From Chitinophagales bacterium (GTDB lineage Bacteria > Bacteroidota > Bacteroidia > Chitinophagales > UBA2359), in contig JAHDDN010000240.1 in the NCBI GenBank assembly GCA_020629335.1, forward strand, positions 1 through 8,011: 8,011 nt of DNA, read 5' to 3'. The notes under the pieces are model-generated. The model searched no databases and had not been told where the DNA came from. It worked only from the letters and a program-made list of their open reading frames with translations. Numbering within the stretch: the stretch's first letter is position 1; every line of letters starts with the position of its first letter. A program made the position numbers and the translations under genes. Shown here piece after piece: positions 1 through 6,471 of this stretch.

Positions 1-7
1 TACTTAC

Positions 8-1000
8 TTAACAGCCTCCTTTAGGACGAAATGCAAATCCCCAAGAACGAAATCCATTTTTATAACTTTCCAATATTAATGATACGGGCTTTCCAATAAT
101 GATATCTAAAAGTCCATCGCCATTTATATCTTCTAAGCCAGACAAACTAAAATCATCGCCATAATATTGTTGCTGAATATTATCTATAGGAGTTAAAATC
201 AACTGTTTATTTTTCTCAACATAATATATTCCCTGCCATTTTATTTCTTTAGACGGACCAAATTTTTCTACATCTTTTGATTCATACCAAGCCTCTGCTG
301 TTACCTCTGCTAAAAAACAATCCTGCTTTCCAACATAATTATAAAGAGTTACTTTTTTATTTTTAGTATTTTTAGGTGTTTCTAAAACGGATAGATTCAA
401 CCATTCTGGAATACTTGTTTCCTCTAAACCAGCTTCTTTATAATATTTTTTGCTATCTGACTCAACAGCCATGCTGGTAATAAATAATGGCTCCATTGCT
501 GGTTTTTTATGTTCGATCCAAATCAATGGTAATACATCTCCACAAACATTTTGAGAATCTACTATTAATTGAGCATCTTCTATTGGATGATTTATTTCTG
601 AACCTACTGCGTACAAATTTATATTACAGTTTGGTCTACAGGGATAGATTCCATTCATAAATCCATACTCTAACCATGAATCATAAATTATCGTTTTTTC
701 GTCGCCATACTTATAAAAAAAATCTTCTCGCTCTCTATCAATAGCAGTATTTTTATCCCATCCTAAATTTATTTCGTATCTAATCCCATTATCGGAAGTA
801 AGGTGTTGCTTTGAAATATTTGAATAGTCTATTGCTTTAAGCTCTTGGGCAGTATTATTTCGTGTTTGTAACTCTTCCTGTTCTTGAGTCTTTTCAACAA
901 ATTTATTTCGCTCCTGTCCAGTTTCAAAATTCTGACAGGAAGGAAATAGCCAACATACTACTAATGCCACTAATCCCAATATTTTCAACTTTAACATCAT
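8..1000 (-). CDS. Putative lipoprotein with C-terminal DxNxDG calcium-type loop
   Basis: The protein is about 330 residues long and of unknown function. The N-terminus (MMLKLKILGLVALVVCWLFPSC) has a short basic start, a hydrophobic core and a lipobox-like FPSC, so Cys22 is probably lipidated and the protein anchored in an envelope membrane. Phe and Pro before the Ser-Cys are not the classical lipobox residues, which lowers certainty a little. Near the C-terminus DINGDGLLD (about residues 291-299) matches the DxNxDGxxD loop of FG-GAP/VCBS or EF-hand-like calcium sites; only one copy is seen, so it is not a full propeller. Several cysteines (CRPNC, NVCGD, QDCF and the last residue) could form disulphides. 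The frame can be opened five codons earlier at a TTG (1015), but I prefer the ATG at 1000 because it follows an A-rich leader typical of the phylum. It lies 84 nt downstream of the 786-residue gene on the same strand and might share its transcript. Confidence 0.75.
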   Translation of the reverse strand: MMLKLKILGLVALVVCWLFPSCQNFETGQERNKFVEKTQEQEELQTRNNTAQELKAIDYSNISKQHLTSDNGIRYEINLGWDKNTAIDREREDFFYKYGDEKTIIYDSWLEYGFMNGIYPCRPNCNINLYAVGSEINHPIEDAQLIVDSQNVCGDVLPLIWIEHKKPAMEPLFITSMAVESDSKKYYKEAGLEETSIPEWLNLSVLETPKNTKNKKVTLYNYVGKQDCFLAEVTAEAWYESKDVEKFGPSKEIKWQGIYYVEKNKQLILTPIDNIQQQYYGDDFSLSGLEDINGDGLLDIIIGKPVSLILESYKNGFRSWGFAFRPKGGC

Positions 1001-1022
1001 TTGTTGTTTTTTCAATTTATTT

Positions 1023-1073
1023 GCACAATGTGCGCTTAGACACTCGGGAAGATAGTTGTTAGTTTCAAACTAA
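1023..1073. promoter_or_regulatory. Two short dyads between the 786-aa gene and the lipoprotein gene
   Basis: The 84-nt spacer holds a perfect small dyad GCACA-A-TGTGC (1023-1033) just upstream of the lipoprotein start, and TTAGTTT-C-AAACTAA (1059-1073) just after the stop of the 786-residue gene. The first could be an operator, the second a weak transcription-end or protein-binding site. No convincing TAnnTTTG promoter box was found for the lipoprotein gene, so read-through from upstream is possible. Functions are guesses from symmetry alone. Confidence 0.25.
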
Positions 1074-1084
1074 AACGATCAATA

Positions 1085-3445
1085 TTAGATTTTGGCTTTG
1101 CCGTTAGACTTGATGTTTAGGAAGAGGCTTTTGATGTGTGGATCTAGTGTCCATTGGCCTTTTTTATCTTCGTAAATGATATTAAGGATTTTGCCGTATT
1201 CAAGATATTGAGCGATTTCTTGCATTTCAAAATTGTAGTCGCTGGCTTGCTCGTTAAGGAGAGTGAAGAGAGCTGACTTTGGAATGCTGTCACCGAAGAT
1301 GACGAATTGGTTAAAGAGACTTCGGGCTTTGGGACTATCAATGCCAAAACTTTTGATGAGTTTGTCTACCAATATTGGGTATTCAAATTGCTCTGCCATT
1401 TCCCAGAGATAGACTTCCCACTTGTCTGGATAATGTCGGGCTTCTGTGTAAAATTCATTGATTAGAGCGTGCCAGTTGCCTACTACTGCATTGAGTCGTT
1501 TGAGCTCGAAGTTTTTGAAACCTTTTGCTTTGAACCACATATAAATTAACTCATCCTCCCAATTGCGAAGGCTAATCATATTGCTTTTTTCGGCTTTGAT
1601 TAATTCGTGTAGTGTTTGGGCATTATTGCCAAGGAGATTTAAGAGTTGTGGGGGATGAATTAGAAAGACAATTTTGAAAGGAATTTCTTGGTATTCCTTG
1701 AGTAGTTTATTGGCTAATTTCAAAAATGCTAAGCAGTTAACTTCCTCCACTTGAATTAGGAAGATGGGAGCCTTTTTGGGATTTTCTTTTAATTCATCTA
1801 TGACGTCATACTTGAAATCGATGAGTTCTTTTTGGGTATTTTTGTAGCTTTTATCAATGACTCTTTTGCCCAATGTATTTTGTAAAAATTCACTGATTAG
1901 CACGATGCCAGACATGGCGCTACCTGCCACCATTAGCAGACCTGACTTTTTGGATTTAATGTAGTTGTAATCGTTTGCTAAAAGCGGGCTCAAAATCTCG
2001 GTCGAATAAAGCTTAGATTCATAAAGGACTCGACTATGTGGATGAAGTGGTGCAATGGAAGGTGCTGAATGTTTTAGAATCCATTTAGCTGGATTTTTAT
2101 CGCTATTTCCATTCTCAATGCGAATTTTATTAAATGGTTTTAAGGTAGCGAATTTAGTTTTTTCCTTTTTTTCTTGGGCTGGTATATTTTTCTTTTCTGC
2201 TGGAATTTCAAATAGCTCGTCTACTTGTTTTTGATTGAGTGGATCGTCGAGTTCTATAAGAGGTTTAGCCAACTGCTTCTTGTTTTCTTTGACCATTTGT
2301 ATATTACCCAGGAGAATCGCTCTATTAAATTCTTTTCCTAATGCTTCTACGATAATTGATTCGTAGACGCCTAATTTATTTTCATCTAATGATTGATTTT
2401 CTGTAACATGTTTTACATAATCCACCAAGTAATTGAAGAGGTGTTTGCCAGCATTCAGGCTTTGAATATAACTCGGTATATGATTGATGCTGATTTTATC
2501 TAATGCTATTTGCATTTCAATGGCTGCATCAAAACATCTTACCAGTGGTTTATAATGGGCTTTTTGTTTGTGGTATAGATTCAAAACTGACTCTAAATAT
2601 AAGGCTGGTTTCTTCTTGAGTTGGTTTAATTCTTCAGATGAACGCTCTGCTTCTATGCTTCTTTTCCAAAGGACTTTTAGGTGTTCGATATTCGCAATAT
2701 CTTCCACATTAAATGCTAGGCCTATTTGTCGGGCTTTATGAATGACGTAACCACGAAGTGCTTTAAATTGTTGTTCTGCTTTTCTGTATTTTCTTTGGAG
2801 CGTCTCAAAATCTGCTAATTTACCTTTGGCTAATTCTTGTGAAGCTTCTTGTAACATTTGCGCCACTTCATCAAAGACATATTGCATTCTTTCCGTCAGC
2901 TCAATGGTGATTTCATTGCCTTCAATTAAGCCATCTAATTCTTCAAAAATATCGTTTTCGGTATCTTCTGGAAAGCCTTTGAGCATGTTAAAGTAAGGAC
3001 TCCAACCTAACAAATGGGCCATCAGTGAGATACCTTCTTCTGAGTCTTTATCGATTTTTAGATGGGCAGGATTGAATAGATAACAAGCATCAGATTCTTT
3101 TACATCATTGGGGAGGAGCAACTTAAATTCCCCATTCAGATTAGCTCTCCAATCTTGATCTGGCTCATATCCACTGCTTTCTAATAGCTGAGTGGTGCGA
3201 TCTTTTAAGTCTGTATTTAGAATATACCAACGTTCAATCAAAAAAATGCAGAGCTGATCACTCTTCAAAGCCTTTTGGTAAATAATCTCTTTAATTTTAG
3301 GCAGAGGCTCGGCTCTAAGGGCAGCAATATCTTGAGCGGAAAACTCCCCTAATTGGAGGATACGGCTTTTATTTCGGGCGTACACCTCCTCTATGATTTG
3401 ACAACCAAAAGCATAGCTAAATTGATGAAATAGATTGGGACTCAT
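1085..3445 (-). CDS. Large protein of unknown function with degenerate P-loop ATPase-like domain
   Basis: I do not recognise this 786-residue protein. It has no signal peptide and no clear membrane segment, so it is probably cytoplasmic. Residues 1 to about 420 are helical and rich in charged residues, with a coiled-coil-like stretch near 175-235. A lysine-rich, low-complexity linker near 405-435 leads to a C-terminal half that reads like a STAND/AAA-type ATPase. There, LLMVAGSAMSGIVLISEFL has a Gly at 508 and 513 spaced as in GxxxxGK[ST], but Ile514 and Val515 replace Lys and Ser/Thr. IFLIQVEEV (about 561-569) sits where a Walker B strand would be, and FKIVFLIHPPQLL resembles a sensor strand. 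The last 100 or so residues look like helical and winged-helix segments. If this reading is right it is a pseudo-ATPase that may act as a scaffold or ligand sensor. The ATG is preceded by no obvious ribosome site, as usual in Bacteroidota. The gene is intact. The fold assignment is inference; coding status is secure from length and composition. Confidence 0.8.
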   Translation of the reverse strand: MSPNLFHQFSYAFGCQIIEEVYARNKSRILQLGEFSAQDIAALRAEPLPKIKEIIYQKALKSDQLCIFLIERWYILNTDLKDRTTQLLESSGYEPDQDWRANLNGEFKLLLPNDVKESDACYLFNPAHLKIDKDSEEGISLMAHLLGWSPYFNMLKGFPEDTENDIFEELDGLIEGNEITIELTERMQYVFDEVAQMLQEASQELAKGKLADFETLQRKYRKAEQQFKALRGYVIHKARQIGLAFNVEDIANIEHLKVLWKRSIEAERSSEELNQLKKKPALYLESVLNLYHKQKAHYKPLVRCFDAAIEMQIALDKISINHIPSYIQSLNAGKHLFNYLVDYVKHVTENQSLDENKLGVYESIIVEALGKEFNRAILLGNIQMVKENKKQLAKPLIELDDPLNQKQVDELFEIPAEKKNIPAQEKKEKTKFATLKPFNKIRIENGNSDKNPAKWILKHSAPSIAPLHPHSRVLYESKLYSTEILSPLLANDYNYIKSKKSGLLMVAGSAMSGIVLISEFLQNTLGKRVIDKSYKNTQKELIDFKYDVIDELKENPKKAPIFLIQVEEVNCLAFLKLANKLLKEYQEIPFKIVFLIHPPQLLNLLGNNAQTLHELIKAEKSNMISLRNWEDELIYMWFKAKGFKNFELKRLNAVVGNWHALINEFYTEARHYPDKWEVYLWEMAEQFEYPILVDKLIKSFGIDSPKARSLFNQFVIFGDSIPKSALFTLLNEQASDYNFEMQEIAQYLEYGKILNIIYEDKKGQWTLDPHIKSLFLNIKSNGKAKI

Positions 3446-3460
3446 AGGATCTATTTACCA

Positions 3461-3479
3461 AAGGTTAATCAATAACCTT
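3461..3479. promoter_or_regulatory. Perfect 7-bp dyad just upstream of the 786-aa gene
   Basis: AAGGTTA-ATCAA-TAACCTT is a perfect inverted repeat with a five-base loop, 15 nt upstream of the ATG at 3445. In the minus-strand transcript it would form a 5'-leader hairpin, or in DNA a dimeric repressor site. It overlaps the imperfect promoter-like TAACCTTTG, which is where a repressor would be expected to act. Only the symmetry is seen; the role is inferred. Confidence 0.35.
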
Positions 3480-3538
3480 CAAGTTGACACTTTAACAGTG
3501 GCATAAATTAATTAAATTCTGTCTATTTTCCTGCAAAA

Positions 3539-3552
3539 AACAAATATTTGTT
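3539..3552. promoter_or_regulatory. 14-bp AT-rich palindrome, possible operator
   Basis: AACAAATATTTGTT is a perfect 14-bp palindrome about 95 bp upstream of the 786-residue gene. It lies inside a wider dyad with ATTTTCCT (3525-3532) and AGGAAAAT (3553-3560) as outer arms. The nested symmetry is compatible with a regulator-binding site, but AT-rich DNA produces such palindromes by chance and no regulator gene is nearby. Confidence 0.3.
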
Positions 3553-3619
3553 AGGAAAATGTTTGATTTTTCCTCAGTTGAAAAAAAAATCACGCAAATT
3601 GGCTAGGAAATGGTTAATA

Positions 3620-3779
3620 GAGCTCATTTAAAGTTTTATGATGAAGCTGAAAATAAGGTGATTTTTCGTAGTTCAAGGCATTTTTGAGGTTCATAGCAGA
3701 GCTATGGGCCGATAAAATAACGCAGAAATACGGAAAATCAACTATTTTCTAAGCCAGCAGAAAAACTTTAAATGAGTTC
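3620..3779. repeat. Family-1 palindromic repeat, long form (160 nt)
   Basis: The two arms (3620-3697 and 3701-3779) are 78 and 79 nt and meet at a tip CATAGC-AGA-GCTATG. The outer ends are nearly perfect: GAGCTCATTTAAAGTTTT against AAAACTTTAAATGAGTTC, with one mismatch. The mid-arm sequences AAAATAAGGTGATTTTTCGTA and their partner near 3729-3749 also pair well, and the rest pairs imperfectly. No coding potential is seen. A shortened relative lies at 6884-6932. This looks like a dispersed REP/MITE-like intergenic element able to fold into one long hairpin; it could also affect transcription end or mRNA stability for the glycosyltransferase upstream on the minus strand. Confidence 0.8.
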
Positions 3780-3803
3780 ATATAGTAGATTAAAAGGCTT
3801 CAA

Positions 3804-3825
3804 CATTATTGTCTTATAAATAATG
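3804..3825 (-). terminator. Weak AT-rich hairpin after the glycosyltransferase gene
   Basis: CATTATT and AATAATG form a 7-bp stem around an 8-base loop about 50 nt beyond the glycosyltransferase stop codon. On the minus strand it is followed by TTGAAGCCTTTTAATC, a poor T-tract. With no G-C-rich stem it would be a weak terminator at best. Confidence 0.25.
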
Positions 3826-3875
3826 CTTCTTCATAATACCCACCTTAGATTATACTTACAATTGGTGGTTCGTCA

Positions 3876-4988
3876 CTAGGAAATTTTTAAGTTTTCAAAT
3901 TCTTTATCGTATTCTTTAATCATTGATTCCCAATCGTATTTCTCGACAAATTGTTGGGTGTTCTGTTTTCTTAATAATGCGATGTGAAAAAGCTGTCCTT
4001 GTAGGCGCTTGACCAACTCTTTTTCTTCTTGATAATAAAAAGTCGTATGATAAGCTTTAGGGCTATGCTCTGGATAGGCTAATCTGTTGGGTAATAAAGG
4101 AATACAATTGCAATACATAGCTTCTACCACGCTTCCTCCAAAAAAATCCTGAATGGAAGTCACCGCTAAAATATCTGATTTCCAAAGCAATTGGGCGTAT
4201 TCTTCTTTAGAGGCCGCATAACCCCAATGCAAAATATGCTCGGATAATCGTTCTTTGGCTGCTGCAAAAATAGGTGGATGCTTCGTCGTCTGTTCTCCCA
4301 TAACGATTAAATGAAATTTCATCCCTCGATCTTGTAAAGTAAATAAGGCATCAAAAAAGGCGACTGGATTTTTATCATATTCCCAACGATGATTCCAAAC
4401 AATGGTTCCAAAACGCTCCTTTTCTTGCGCAGCATCTTCAAAGGCATCAAAGTATTGCAAATCCAATCCTAAATAGAGCACTTGACTCTTTTGGGCAATC
4501 AGATCTACTGTAGCCAATTCTTTTTTATCTGGAAACTGCCCTAAAAATTCAGGCAATGCATTTAGAAAACTCTCTTGATGATAAGCCGAATTAAAGAAGA
4601 TTTTATCGGCTGAAAGTGCAGAGGTATAATTAATAAATGAATAGTGATTATCTCGCTTAAATGCCACATCCTGATCATTAGGTGACCAAGGATAAGTCAA
4701 CTGATTCTCATGGAAATATATGGCTGTAGGTAAATGAGCTGTTTGGCTTCTTGTTAAGCTCAAAAAGGTGCTCAAATCCAACATATCAGTCGCTAAAATC
4801 AAATCTGCTTCAAAGTCCGACTCTAAATACATTTGAGCAAGCGTAACAGCTCCACCATGCATACGCCACTTCCAATGCCTACCTGGCAAACTGAAAATTT
4901 GAATTTGATGCTTAGAGAATTTCTGCAAGGCATCTGCCCACTGTTGATGAGAGCCACTGTAAAAAGGTTCTATTAAAGCGATTTTCAT
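3876..4988 (-). CDS. Glycosyltransferase, DUF3524 / tRNA-queuosine mannosyltransferase-like
   Basis: This 370-residue cytosolic protein has the layout of the family containing vertebrate QTMAN (GTDC1), which adds mannose from GDP-mannose to queuosine in tRNA-Asp. The N-terminal DUF3524-type half shows IEPFYSGSHQQWADAL, GRHWKWRMHGGA (residues 36-47), ATDMLDLSTFLSL and YFHENQLTYPW (His93-Glu94-Asn95-Gln96). The C-terminal half is a GT-B nucleotide-sugar domain: IVWNHRWEYDKNP, FHLIVMGE and GGSVVEAMYCNCIPLLP (Glu289 in the position of the conserved acidic residue of the EX7E-type region). Length and motif order are complete. The start is supported by a TACCTTTG promoter box ending seven bases before the ATG. 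Bacterial members share the fold, but whether this one acts on tRNA queuosine or another acceptor cannot be read from the sequence. No queuosine synthesis gene is in the window. Family call is firm; substrate is inference. Confidence 0.88.
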   Translation of the reverse strand: MKIALIEPFYSGSHQQWADALQKFSKHQIQIFSLPGRHWKWRMHGGAVTLAQMYLESDFEADLILATDMLDLSTFLSLTRSQTAHLPTAIYFHENQLTYPWSPNDQDVAFKRDNHYSFINYTSALSADKIFFNSAYHQESFLNALPEFLGQFPDKKELATVDLIAQKSQVLYLGLDLQYFDAFEDAAQEKERFGTIVWNHRWEYDKNPVAFFDALFTLQDRGMKFHLIVMGEQTTKHPPIFAAAKERLSEHILHWGYAASKEEYAQLLWKSDILAVTSIQDFFGGSVVEAMYCNCIPLLPNRLAYPEHSPKAYHTTFYYQEEKELVKRLQGQLFHIALLRKQNTQQFVEKYDWESMIKEYDKEFENLKIS

Positions 4989-4994
4989 AGTTTA

Positions 4995-5002
4995 CAAAGG
5001 TA
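4995..5002 (-). promoter_or_regulatory. TACCTTTG minus-7 box of the glycosyltransferase gene
   Basis: TACCTTTG on the minus strand is a perfect match to the Bacteroidota TAnnTTTG box and ends only six bases before the ATG at 4988, so the transcript would be leaderless or nearly so. No TTG is found at the usual 19-21 base spacing, because that position falls at the edge of the GC-rich repeat starting at 5019. That makes this a half-promoter by sequence. Confidence 0.5.
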
Positions 5003-5018
5003 CAAACAATTTTTATTT

Positions 5019-5174
5019 GGGCGCATCCCTTCGGGTCAGGCTGTCCGCTCTTATGTGGCTATGCTACTCCTACTTTGCTAAGCGCTGCTTGTCTGCCCTG
5101 CGGGCCAGCCATCGCATCACTAAGCGCCGTAAGTCGCAGCATGGCCGCCACATACCGCTTCCATCCTTTGCGCA
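5019..5174 (+). repeat. Family-2 GC-rich palindromic repeat, copy A (156 nt)
   Basis: The element runs from GGGCGCATCCCTTCGGG to CCTTTGCGCA and stands out as much richer in G+C than the flanking DNA. It matches the reverse complement of 7798-7952: the first 17 bases are identical, the next part (CCGCTCTTATGTGGCTAT) is identical too, and the last 29 or so differ at a few positions, while the centre has diverged. It is also an imperfect palindrome within itself: GCGCA against TGCGC at the ends and TATGTGGC (5052-5059) against GCCACATA (5147-5154). It sits between two divergent genes, immediately before the ATPase promoter. No coding frame is seen. Confidence 0.85.
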
Positions 5175-5190
5175 TAGATTTTGAATAGAC

Positions 5191-5221
5191 TTGTATAACA
5201 CACTAATTTTTAATACATTTG
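5191..5221 (+). promoter_or_regulatory. Bacteroidota-type promoter of the ATPase-nuclease operon
   Basis: TTG (5191-5193), a 20-base spacer and TACATTTG (5214-5221) match the primary sigma-factor consensus of this phylum (TTG, 19-21 bases, TAnnTTTG). Transcription would start near 5226-5229, giving a leader of about 12 nt before the ATG at 5240. The leader is A-rich (AACAAAAAATT) and has no Shine-Dalgarno sequence, as is normal in these bacteria. The promoter begins 17 bp after the end of the GC-rich repeat. Confidence 0.75.
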
Positions 5222-5239
5222 ATTAAATAACAAAAAATT

Positions 5240-6469
5240 ATGAGGGAAAGCCTATACATAAGTAATTTTGCAGGAATTAAAGAATTGGAGTTGTCATTTA
5301 CTTCTATTAACATATTGATTGGCCCACAAGCTTCTGGGAAAAGTGTAATTGTTAAATTGATGTATTTTTTTAAAAAATTCTTTTGCGAAATTAAAGATGG
5401 TATTGAGAGAGGTGAAAACAAAAGAACTATTGACAATAATCAAAAAGCAAAGTTCATTAAATACTTCCCAACCGAATCATGGCCTAAAGGAAGCTTTACT
5501 ATTAAGTACCAAGTAGATCAAGTAGTTTTCACTATTGAAAAGACTCGAAAATCTACTCTCAAATTCGGCTATTCTGATGTTCTCATTAATACTTTTAATA
5601 ATTATAAAAAAGTTTTTTCTAATTATAAAGAACAGCATCAATTCTCCAATATTCTACCCAAATTAAACAAACAGTATTATGATCAAATAAGTGAAGAACT
5701 ATCTCCTATATCCTCTAATATGCAAAGATTTATTCCAGCAGGAAGAAGTTTTTTCGCTAATATACAAGCTAATATATTTTCACTTTTAAGCACTAATCAA
5801 TCATTAGACCCTTTCTTAATAGAGTTTGGGGCTTTTTACGAACAATATAAAAGCTTGTTACAAAAAAGAAAACTACAGAAACAATCTAAAGATTTTGATA
5901 AAATCATATCTACAATTTTAAAAGGAAAGTATATTCGTAAGAGAGACAAAGATTATTTAATACATGATGATGGTAGAGTGATCAATCTCTTAATGGCTTC
6001 TTCAGGTCAACAAGAGATATTACCATTAATGATCGTCTTAAAAGCATTCCACGATTATCAAGTTAGTGAGAACAGAGGCTTATCTTTATACATTGAAGAA
6101 CCAGAAGCTCACTTATTCCCAAATGCTCAGAAAAGTATCGTACAATTATTAGCACGAACTTTTAACTCAAATAGTAATTATCAACTTTTTATTACGACTC
6201 ACAGTCCTTACATTCTTGCCGCCTTTAATAATTTAATTGAAGCTGGTCGACTTAACACGCACATCAATGGAAGTGGAGAAAAACTATACAAGATTGTTCC
6301 AGTTGAAGAAATGATTGATCCAAAAAAAATAATCGCTTACTCCTTAAATAATAGCAAGAAAAAATCATTAATTAATAAATCTACTTCCCTAATCTCTTAT
6401 AACGATTTAGATGCTGTTTCTAATGATATTGCTGTCCAATTTGAAAAATTATTAGACCTAGAGTTTTAG
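5240..6469 (+). CDS. OLD/RecF-like AAA ATPase without nuclease domain
   Basis: This 409-residue ATPase has the ABC-type head seen in OLD, RecF and SMC-like proteins. The N-terminal strand pair (LYISNFAGIKELELSF) leads to Walker A GPQASGKS (28-35). FIPAGR (164-169) matches the IPAxR motif common in AAA_15/AAA_21 proteins. A signature-like ASSGQQEILPL lies at 253-263, Walker B LSLYIEEPEAHLFP at 281-294 with catalytic Glu286/Glu287, and the switch histidine is in ITTHSPYIL (His321). Residues 36-160 and 170-250 are lysine-rich helical insertions in place of a long coiled coil. After His321 only about 88 residues remain, too few for the TOPRIM domain of OLD or Gabija GajA, so it has no nuclease of its own. 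It is not a transporter: no membrane partner is present. The stop codon is two bases before the next gene, so the two are almost certainly co-transcribed and likely form a complex. It appears more A+T-rich than the glycosyltransferase by eye, consistent with transfer. Biological role (defence) is inferred from architecture. Confidence 0.9.
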   Translation: MRESLYISNFAGIKELELSFTSINILIGPQASGKSVIVKLMYFFKKFFCEIKDGIERGENKRTIDNNQKAKFIKYFPTESWPKGSFTIKYQVDQVVFTIEKTRKSTLKFGYSDVLINTFNNYKKVFSNYKEQHQFSNILPKLNKQYYDQISEELSPISSNMQRFIPAGRSFFANIQANIFSLLSTNQSLDPFLIEFGAFYEQYKSLLQKRKLQKQSKDFDKIISTILKGKYIRKRDKDYLIHDDGRVINLLMASSGQQEILPLMIVLKAFHDYQVSENRGLSLYIEEPEAHLFPNAQKSIVQLLARTFNSNSNYQLFITTHSPYILAAFNNLIEAGRLNTHINGSGEKLYKIVPVEEMIDPKKIIAYSLNNSKKKSLINKSTSLISYNDLDAVSNDIAVQFEKLLDLEF

Positions 6470-6471
6470 AA

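Larger units (their letters stand above)
3446..3875. other. 430-bp intergenic region with palindromes but no gene
   Basis: This gap separates the 3' end of the glycosyltransferase gene from the 5' end of the 786-residue gene, both on the minus strand. No convincing coding frame is seen. From left to right it holds a small hairpin near the 786-aa start, a 14-bp AT-rich palindrome, a 160-nt imperfect palindromic repeat and a weak AT-rich hairpin. A minus-strand sequence TAACCTTTG (3459-3467) is one base longer than a TAnnTTTG box and lacks a correctly spaced TTG, so the promoter of the 786-aa gene is not settled. Confidence 0.7.

Noticed and set aside
1001..1015. TTG start five codons upstream of the lipoprotein ATG
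   Set aside because: The ATG at 1000 gives a complete signal peptide and has an A-rich leader; the TTG only adds KKQQ-type residues that look like that leader translated.
862..1062. 66-codon plus-strand open frame over the lipoprotein N-terminus
   Set aside because: It lies antisense to the signal peptide region of a better supported gene and has no promoter, leader or recognisable product.
1144..1347. 67-codon minus-strand open frame inside the 786-aa gene
   Set aside because: It is another frame of the same strand, Ser/Lys-rich and without family features; it is a shadow of the real gene.
3620..3779. CRISPR array or tRNA gene
   Set aside because: There are no regularly spaced direct repeats, and the fold is a single long hairpin without a cloverleaf or CCA-adjacent acceptor stem.
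5203..5436. 77-codon minus-strand frame over the ATPase start
   Set aside because: It overlaps the promoter and the P-loop codons of the ATPase on the opposite strand and resembles no protein.
5240..6469. ABC transporter ATPase subunit
   Set aside because: The signature is ASSGQQ rather than LSGGQ, there are long helical insertions and EEPEAHLFP/THSPYIL motifs typical of OLD/RecF-like proteins, and no permease gene is nearby.
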